DNA of 64,000 nucleotides from Undaria pinnatifida (lineage: Eukaryota; Sar; Phaeophyceae; Laminariales; Alariaceae), in NCBI GenBank assembly GCA_012845835.1, contig JABAKD010000015.1, positions 12,367,845 to 12,431,844 on the forward strand, read 5' to 3'. Below the pieces are notes generated by a model, which did no database searches, was not told the DNA's origin, and was given only the letters and a program-made list of their open reading frames with translations. Both the position numbers and the translations under genes were made by a program. Shown piece by piece: positions 60,801-64,000 of the stretch (its first letter is position 1; each line of letters begins with the position of its first letter).

Positions 60801-63582
60801 CCTTCAAGCATGGCCGTGAGTTCCCTCTCCATGTCTACTCCCAGCTTGTGTAGCTCGTTGGTTCTCGCTTTGCTCAGAGACAAAGCCTCCTTTTCTTCCT
60901 CTAGCGCCGCTGCTGCACCAGCCGCATCGTCCCTGGCGCCCTTTAGCTCCTTTCTCGTGTTGTCTAGCTCCTGGAGGGCGTTCTTGAGTCGGGTTTCTCG
61001 TTCCTTGACTAGAGAGGCAGATGTGTCCTTGCTCTTGCTGAAGGCCTCGTCCCACGAACGCTGGCCGGTCAGTAGGCGGTCGTTATGAGGTTGGTGTGAG
61101 GTATATACGCGGTCGGTATGCCGTCGAATTGAGGTAGGTATGCCGTCGGTATGAGGTCGGTATGCGGTTATGCGCGCATCGGGGAGCAGGAGAGTAGGTA
61201 CAAAGATGATCCAAATAGTGATGGACCCTTTGCGCGATAATGAAAGCGAATCCCAGCGGGGAAAGCGAATGATACCTGTCACCACAGCTTGCCCAGAAGG
61301 TCGTTGAGTGTAAATGCTGCTGCGATTTAAGCAGGGAAGTAAAAGCGAAGATAAGCGAAGATAAAAACAAAAAACTTCGTGTTTCACCAGCAAACCAAAA
61401 GGCAAATAAAACACATAAAGGTTCAACGGGGAGTTCCTCCATGAGCAATCAAGTCCCTGCCGCGCCGTCATCGATATCACCGCTCTCGGGAACGTCAGCA
61501 TACAAGGATGCCTTGCTTCTTTGACTCTCCCGTATTGGAGCCAATGTCGCACAGCCGCTACGGGTGTTACCGTCCGCCGACTCGAGGCACTTGAATATCG
61601 AATCGACACTGAGAAGCTCGCACCGCAAAACATATATAAAAAATATGGGTTTCACGAGAAATATGCCAGGGGCGGGCATACCGTCGGGCACTGAGCGCAG
61701 TGGCATCCGTGACCGATAGTTCCAGTACTTTCCAGGTCAATCCTGTAAAAACACACCTCGGCATGCTGGAGCTGCTGCGCCTTGTCAAGCGCCCGATCCT
61801 GAGCCTCCTTCAGCAGCCGGCCGAGGCGCTGGAGTTGTTCCTCCATAGAGCCAGTCTTCGACGACAGTTCAGCCACAGCCTCAACAGCTTGGTCCCGCTC
61901 CCCTTCAGCTTCCTCCAGCCTCGACCTGTTGAAGCACAACCCGCGATACACAAAATAACAAAAAGACAGTGCAGCTGTAGCTAGAAATATACAACAGAGG
62001 TAAGACATGATAGGGGCATTGTTATGCTTTGTTGCCGTTCGTACGAGACACCTTATTGTGTTATGTGGACCAAGCTTACGTTCCTGCTCCTCCTCGGCCT
62101 CTTCCAGCCTCGACCTTTTCACAGCAGCAATCGACATACACCACAACATCGTGGAATAGAAAATGTGCCATGGTATGCGGTAGGGATAGAGCACGTCAAG
62201 CAAAACCAACTTCTGCTTGAGACAGGGGTCCTCACCTGTTAAAGTACACCAATATCTTTGGCGTACCACTTGTGTTTCATAAGATGATACCAGGTACTCG
62301 TTACATCCATACTGTAGGCAATGGGATGGCTCATCGGGAAACCATGCTATTTTTCTGAAGGTCATTTTTTGCGCGTGGATAGGACTCCTCAAGATTCAAG
62401 CCCCAGGAAAAACAGTGGTGGTCCACCGTACTATTAGCAGTACTATTAGTACTATTGGTACTACTATTAGCAGCATACGTCGGTATTCCTTCTAGTACGG
62501 TCTGTTGTCCACAAGTGGCCCGCGCCATCTCTTAAGGTCATTGTAGCTAGGGGAAGCGCAACATCCGCCCTAGTTTCGTGGTTGTATGGACACCACAGCC
62601 CCTCTGTGTCGGATCAAGACGTGCGGAAAATTGCGATGCTCGAGGGGGTCAACTGCTGTCGCGTGTTCTGCGGCACAAATTCCGAGGGATGGTCTGTTAC
62701 AGCACCGTACAGTACAGTATAGACACCAGTTAGCCCTTCAACACTGCCACCTCGTTTATTACGACACACTAATTGGAATCCGTGAAAATTTCCCTGGGAG
62801 TTTAGAGTTAACACGCTATTGTTAGGGGCCAGGGTCAAAGTCTCCCGCCCCCCTCCCCCCCCCCCCCTGCATGCGATACCTGCCTGGTGAGTGAACACCC
62901 GACGTGCTCCGTACCAGCATTGTAGGGACGCGGGGGTCAATGGCCTCACGACTACGGCTAGGCAAGAAATGAGTGGACCCCCCCCTCCCCCACAGCTAGT
63001 AGGAACGGTGCTCTGTCTCGAAAATGCTTGGTCAATGGTAAAATGACTCAAGCAAGCAACAAGTGAGTACACCCCCTCCCCCAACCGCGTGCAACGTCCG
63101 CCAGGCTATTTGCTTTTTTCCTGGTTAACCTTTTTTCCGCTCCGGGATTATTGGGGCCTGCCAGTGTTATGACCGCGGGCTGCTATATGTTACTACATGT
63201 TATGCGGCGATGAGTTTATGCGAGAAAAATAACAAGAACAAAGACAAGAACAACGGTGTCAAGTATATACCTGGCGGCGTTGACCTCTCTTCACAATGTT
63301 GGCGCCTTCCTGTCGTACAAGGAAATGATCAAAACAACAACAGTAGCGACAACAACATCGGCAACGACTGTACAAGTATACAGGAAAATAATACCTGGCG
63401 GCGTTGAGTTCTCTTTGCAACGCTGCAGCTTTCTCGTCGGCCATCTTAGCGCTCTCCTCGGCACGCCTCATGCTCCCCTCCAATTCCCCTTTCTGCTCCA
63501 AGAAACTAGCTGACAGACGTTTCGACTGCCGCAAGGTCTCCTCCTTCGCATGATACAGATCCGTCTCTTCCTTTTCAAGCGC
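40592..63582 (-). CDS. Gene B: giant coiled-coil protein with long disordered C-terminal region (partial, 21 exons)
   Basis: In transcript order: 63582-63395, 61925-61757, 61060-60802, 59592-59444, 58993-58863, 58359-58296, 57211-57083, 56718-56566, 55643-55462, 54873-54715, 53468-53367, 52796-52659, 52372-52046, 50621-50552, 49447-49328, 48516-48385, 47962-47753, 47272-47187, 46288-46184, 45485-41474, 40738-40592. The total is 7032 nt in one frame: 2343 residues and TGA. Residues 1-~1060 are nearly pure coiled coil rich in Glu, Arg, Leu, Ala and Gln. The large exon alternates coiled coil with Gly/Ser/Arg/Pro-rich disordered sequence. No catalytic domain was seen. Known proteins of this build are cytoskeletal, basal-body or Golgi scaffolds; a specific family cannot be named. 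The start lies beyond the right edge. Confidence 0.85.
41474..45485 (-). CDS. Gene B exon b20: 4 kb exon with coiled coil and disordered regions
   Basis: Acceptor TTAAAACAG, donor CAG|GTCAGC. One base completes Arg; phase 0 out; 1337 further codons. Coiled coil occupies about 45420-45180, 44860-44690 and 44480-44170. Between and after these are Gly/Ala-rich, Arg/Glu-rich (GGEERVERERGGRERGG near 43130) and Ser/Pro-rich stretches, a poly-Ala run near 42760 and a poly-Gly run near 42450. A short more ordered island (EDPFLAQLHARLAGADHTL) lies near 42700. Base composition is much richer in G+C than the introns. The reverse frame is also open over long spans because of this bias. Confidence 0.9.
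45590..45840 (+). repeat. GACA / GGCA microsatellite
   Basis: Interrupted (GACA)n and (GGCA)n runs within the intron before exon b20. The Cys/Leu-rich open frames over it are artefacts. Confidence 0.9.
46184..46288 (-). CDS. Gene B exon b19
   Basis: Acceptor GTCAACAG, donor AG|GTAGGC, phase 2 on both sides. It reads RELERERRTLSSQRATLEKK ... QVAALLET. Another frame is open across the same bases but does not match the neighbouring phases. The 698-bp intron contains a GACA/GGCA array. Confidence 0.85.
46781..46990 (+). repeat. 18-bp minisatellite
   Basis: CCAACATATCACGATCTG repeats with decay, about ten units. Confidence 0.75.
47187..47272 (-). CDS. Gene B exon b18
   Basis: Acceptor GGTTACAG, donor AA|GTGAGA, phase 0 in and 2 out. 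It reads NAEAESLMRKAREKGRESVK ... KREQE. The 898-bp intron after it has an 18-bp minisatellite; the intron before it has GGGATG-rich repeats. Confidence 0.85.
47330..47560 (+). repeat. GGGATGGGATGAGATGG-type simple repeat
   Basis: Degenerate 5-bp and 10-bp GGGAT/GAGAT units in the intron between exons b17 and b18. Confidence 0.8.
47753..47962 (-). CDS. Gene B exon b17
   Basis: Acceptor AATGACAG, donor AAG|GTGTGT, phase 0. It reads SELDERRKAMDKEEKALDDR ... NTVAEAKAASRK, 70 codons of coiled coil. Confidence 0.88.
48077..48102 (+). repeat. Uninterrupted 26-base G tract
   Basis: Direct reading shows G26, close to exon b17's acceptor side (the transcribed intron carries C26). Its length is likely to be unstable or subject to sequencing error. 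Confidence 0.85.
48385..48516 (-). CDS. Gene B exon b16
   Basis: Acceptor TTATTCAG, donor AAG|GTGCGA, phase 0 at both ends. It reads MSSEASRLAASIGGVEERVS ... DKQKKRVQAVK. The Met is internal, not a start. The 422-bp intron includes an uninterrupted G tract. Confidence 0.86.
49328..49447 (-). CDS. Gene B exon b15
   Basis: Acceptor CGTTTTAAG, donor CGG|GTAGGT, phase 0 at both ends. It reads AEVHTNRERAAALLRAERRV ... GEQQELDQTRDR. The 811-bp intron after it is CAGCAA-rich low-complexity sequence. Confidence 0.86.
49500..50140 (+). repeat. Copies of the exon b15 edge and a ~200-bp tandem duplication
   Basis: GTGCTCCTGGGCCTTCAAAC (49530) and GTGCACCTCGGTCTTCAAAC (49679) echo GTGCACCTCGGCCTTAAAAC at the true acceptor. 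The block 49747-49938 is repeated at 49948-50130 (TCGGAGGGAG, CATCAAGCAAGCTCAA, TCTAAACATGA). Confidence 0.65.
50552..50621 (-). CDS. Gene B exon b14
   Basis: Acceptor ATGGCCAG, donor CAG|GTGCAG; one base completes Arg, phase 0 out. It reads FNVAADKLTTDAARLETELE. The 1.1 kb intron after it contains a ~200-bp tandem duplication and copies of exon b15's start. Confidence 0.84.
50640..51345 (+). repeat. TTTCAAGATG(ACG) minisatellite
   Basis: More than 30 degenerate units of 13-20 bp built on CGTTTCAAGATG/GCGGTTTCAAGATG. It abuts exon b14, whose border contains CCATTTCAAGATGACG, so the array may have grown from that edge. Confidence 0.75.
51443..51825. mobile_element. 383-bp inverted-repeat element
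   Basis: The left arm (51443-51570) includes CCTTCGCAGGCGTGTTTGAC and GACGCATCCAACG; the right arm (51700-51825) carries CGTTGGATGCGTC and GTCAAACACGCCTGCGAAGG. AT-rich centre, no coding sequence. Confidence 0.75.
52046..52372 (-). CDS. Gene B exon b13
   Basis: Acceptor ATTTTAG, donor AG|GTGGGT, phase 2 on both sides. It is the longest of the coiled-coil exons, 108 codons: LREVLFAQERDLTGKARALA ... EEVERKKKEVDERET. The 1.42 kb intron after it holds a TTTCAAGATG minisatellite and a 380-bp inverted-repeat element. Confidence 0.88.
52659..52796 (-). CDS. Gene B exon b12
   Basis: Acceptor GGTTTAG, donor AG|GTGGGC, phase 2 on both sides. It reads MSEREEELSMRDNEVMMREN ... GVRKEIE, coiled coil. Confidence 0.86.
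52840..53165 (+). repeat. (GGCAA)n and related repeats
   Basis: Degenerate AAGGCAA units from 52848 and a regular GGCAA array at 53043-53160, on the intron side of exon b12. Confidence 0.85.
53367..53468 (-). CDS. Gene B exon b11
   Basis: Acceptor TGCGTTAG, donor AG|GTGACG, phase 2 on both sides. It reads VSARAATVEKVAARAKEKEA ... MSKSTDKSQ. The 570-bp intron contains GGCAA arrays. Confidence 0.83.
53700..54265 (+). repeat. (TAGAG)n pentanucleotide array, ~560 bp
   Basis: Over 100 units of AGTAG/TAGAG with scattered GCAGAG variants, filling nearly half of the intron between exons b10 and b11. Confidence 0.95.
54715..54873 (-). CDS. Gene B exon b10
   Basis: Acceptor TTCTTCAG, donor AG|GTAGGT. 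One base completes Arg; phase 2 out. It reads AEARLEESERLARSAQEQRS ... ERKTLEEERS. The next intron (1.25 kb) is largely a TAGAG pentanucleotide array. Confidence 0.87.
55045..55231. mobile_element. Second, older copy of the pogo-like MITE
   Basis: Imperfect ends around TATAGTGCCGGT and its inverse ACCGGCGCTATGG, plus the shared CTGTGCCAAACGATTTCAC. Longer and more diverged than the 17.5 kb copy; inside the intron after exon b9. Confidence 0.65.
55462..55643 (-). CDS. Gene B exon b9
   Basis: Acceptor GACGGACAG, donor AG|GTATGA, phase 0 in and 2 out. It reads GRLREVAEEYQGALLELKAR ... EAGEWKALAE. The 588-bp intron after it carries a pogo-like MITE. Confidence 0.86.
56095..56190 (+). repeat. Dispersed ~95-bp repeat, copy 1
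   Basis: TACGTGCTCCGTCCAG, ATTGTAGGAATGCGAGGGTC and GAAATGAGTACACC recur in the same order at 62900-62980. Confidence 0.55.
56566..56718 (-). CDS. Gene B exon b8
   Basis: Acceptor GTGATGCAG, donor GAG|GTCAGT, phase 0 at both ends. It reads EAVRSRKLSEKLEAAEAAAS ... DNARTAKTESE, 51 codons of coiled coil. The 922-bp intron after it contains one copy of a dispersed ~95-bp repeat (56095-56190). Confidence 0.87.
57083..57211 (-). CDS. Gene B exon b7
   Basis: Acceptor GGCGAGCAG, donor CAG|GTGAGA, phase 0 at both ends. It reads ERAAGLASRLQQREEELADA ... RDRAKEGEQ, 43 codons of coiled coil. Confidence 0.86.
58296..58359 (-). CDS. Gene B exon b6
   Basis: Acceptor TTGGTTAG, donor GAG|GTGAGC; one base completes Arg, phase 0 out. 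It is a 64-nt micro-exon reading AGVEAASRGMKELRQELARM. The intron after it (1.08 kb) is AT-rich and shows a possible CAGTAGACCC transposon end near 57822. Confidence 0.82.
58863..58993 (-). CDS. Gene B exon b5
   Basis: Acceptor TTAAACAG, donor CG|GTGAGT, phase 0 in and 2 out. It reads ESADLLQARARVDDLLEELE ... ELQRRHSEG, coiled coil. The 503-bp intron after it shows nothing recognisable. Confidence 0.86.
59444..59592 (-). CDS. Gene B exon b4, with probable GC donor
   Basis: Acceptor TTCGTAG; two bases complete Asp. It reads KERTEAAMMQQEKEW ... ATRDKLQE. The frame meets a stop 9 bases after the exon, and no GT lies before it. GAG|GCAAGA fits the known minor GC-AG class and keeps phase 0 into exon b5. 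Multiple copies of the exon start fill the upstream intron (59640-60710). Confidence 0.8.
59640..60710 (-). repeat. Array of diverged copies of the exon b4 start
   Basis: The true border reads GCAGCCTCGGTTCGCTCCTT then GTCTACGAACGCG on the plus strand. Similar blocks occur at about 59673, 59780, 60378, 60550 and 60672, each followed by G-rich GGGGAGATAGGGG-like sequence. A stretch at 59840-60330 interrupts the array. Confidence 0.7.
60802..61060 (-). CDS. Gene B exon b3
   Basis: Acceptor CCGGCCAG, donor GAAG|GTGATT, phase 0 in and 1 out. It reads SWDEAFSKSKDTSASLVKE ... LGVDMERELTAMLE, 86 codons of coiled coil with one short Ala-rich stretch. Confidence 0.87.
61757..61925 (-). CDS. Gene B exon b2
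   Basis: Acceptor TTCAACAG, donor GAG|GTGTGT. The first base completes Arg; phase 0 out. It reads SRLEEAEGERDQAVEAVAEL ... KAQQLQHAE. A shortened copy of its start lies at 62075-62112. The 696-bp intron shows repeated CGGTATG-type short motifs near 61100-61170. Confidence 0.87.
62075..62112 (-). pseudogene. Truncated copy of the exon b2 start with its own donor
   Basis: AAAAG|GTCGAGGCTGGAAGAGGCC reads SRLEEAEEEQE and then meets GTAAGC, against SRLEEAEGERD of exon b2. Its outgoing phase does not fit exon b2, so inclusion would break the frame. Confidence 0.6.
62897..62980 (+). repeat. Dispersed ~95-bp repeat, copy 2
   Basis: GACGTGCTCCGTACCAG, ATTGTAGGGACGCGGGGGTC and GAAATGAGTGGACC match 56095-56190. 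It is followed by C-rich tracts and a second GTGAGTACACCCCC near 63063. Confidence 0.55.
63395..63582 (-). CDS. Gene B exon b1 (first visible)
   Basis: Acceptor AATAATAG, donor AG|GTATTA, phase 0 in and 2 out. It reads ALEKEETDLYHAKEE ... KAAALQRELNAA, coiled coil. Copies of its acceptor end (about 63645-63670) and of its donor end (63258-63290) flank it. The next intron (1.47 kb) carries C-rich tracts and a partial copy of exon b2's start. Confidence 0.85.
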
Positions 63583-63639
63583 CTATTATTTGTTATCAGC
63601 GAATAAAAGTTTAAAGTTGTTGTTGTCCTCACACTAACT

Positions 63640-63717
63640 CGCATAATCGTCTCTTCCTTTTCAAGCGCCTATTATTTGTTATCAGCGAATAACAGTTTAA
63701 AGTTGTTGTTCTCACAC
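63640..63717 (-). repeat. Duplicate of the exon b1 acceptor edge
   Basis: CGTCTCTTCCTTTTCAAGCG to CGAATAA(A/C)AGTTTAAAG is present at 63561-63640 and again at 63648-63717, nearly identical, so exon b1 has two equivalent acceptors about 80 bp apart. Confidence 0.75.
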
Positions 63718-64000
63718 TAGCTCGCATAATCAAGTCCGGGGTCACAGGACAGGCTCCAGTCACTCTGGAGTTGAGGAATACCCCAGGGAAAAACGCAACC
63801 AACCCAAGGTGGTACACGCATAAATCACAGCTGGCGCAATTCAAGCTTCCGCCAGAAACATATAAAAAGTGAAACCAGAAGTCAGCCTACGATGTGCCAG
63901 GTCTATCCTGGTGCATACGTCTCACTACTCGCGCCTGGAAAAACCGACTATACCGCTTGCCACCCAGGAAAGACTTACCACGTATATACTACGCGTAGTA
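63718..64000 (+). mobile_element. Arm of the 12516-14231 family, cut by the window edge
   Basis: ATAATCAAGTCCGGGGTCAC through CTATACCGCTTGCCACCC matches the left arm closely over about 280 bp. Whether the other arm lies to the right cannot be seen. Confidence 0.78.

Noticed and set aside
62075-62112. Extra gene B micro-exon
   Set aside because: Its donor leaves one base, which breaks the frame into exon b2; it is a copy of that exon's start.

Overview
This is a stretch of nuclear DNA from an intron-rich eukaryote. Two long genes, split into many small exons by large repeat-filled introns, face each other tail to tail. Splice junctions are ordinary GT-AG, with one probable GC-AG. A Cys motif (CxxxC ... 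DGxCDD ... GTDCxDCG) that I associate with predicted extracellular proteins of stramenopiles and other algae, together with roughly 8% coding density and long tandem-repeat introns, suggests a photosynthetic stramenopile, most likely a brown alga. That assignment is inference. There is no prokaryotic organisation (no operons or Shine-Dalgarno sites), and no intact RNA gene was recognised.

Gene A (+ strand, 233-34916, continuing upstream of the window) is assembled here from 19 exons whose reading phases all agree. They give 912 codons plus a stop. The product is a modular single-pass membrane protein: about six copies of a ~105-residue repeat (signature T-H-T-x-x-L-x-V-x-G-x-G-F, then L-Y-F-E-P-P, then a G-S-x-W step and I-D-T-G-A-G-R-V-x-F), two Cys-rich GTDCxDCG modules, one transmembrane helix and a short cytoplasmic tail. 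I could not name the repeat family; an Ig/IPT-like beta-sandwich is a guess.

Gene B (- strand, 63582 down to 40592, continuing beyond the right edge) is assembled from 21 exons in one continuous frame: 2343 codons plus a stop. Nineteen small exons encode almost unbroken heptad-type coiled coil. A 4 kb exon follows with more coiled coil and long low-complexity, probably disordered, Gly/Ser/Arg/Pro-rich stretches, and then a small last exon. It is probably a scaffold or cytoskeletal protein.

Region by region: 1-34.9 kb is gene A; 34.9-40.6 kb is intergenic with only repeats recognised; 40.6-63.6 kb is gene B; 63.6-64 kb holds a repeat pair and an inverted-repeat element arm. Introns hold several inverted-repeat (foldback/MITE-like) elements, a pogo-like 148 bp MITE with perfect 27-bp ends, a tRNA-derived SINE-like repeat, a G/C-rich dispersed repeat in at least eight places, and many micro- and minisatellites.

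The most striking signal is that introns of both genes repeatedly contain diverged copies of the neighbouring exon's edge together with its splice site: arrays of pseudo-donors after an exon, or pseudo-acceptors before one, often with phase preserved. At least a dozen junctions show this. It looks like serial local duplication across exon-intron borders as a driver of intron growth, and possibly a source of alternative or cryptic exons. Two palindromic octamers (ACCAGGTA/TACCTGGT and TATTAATA) are also scattered through the window far more often than expected.
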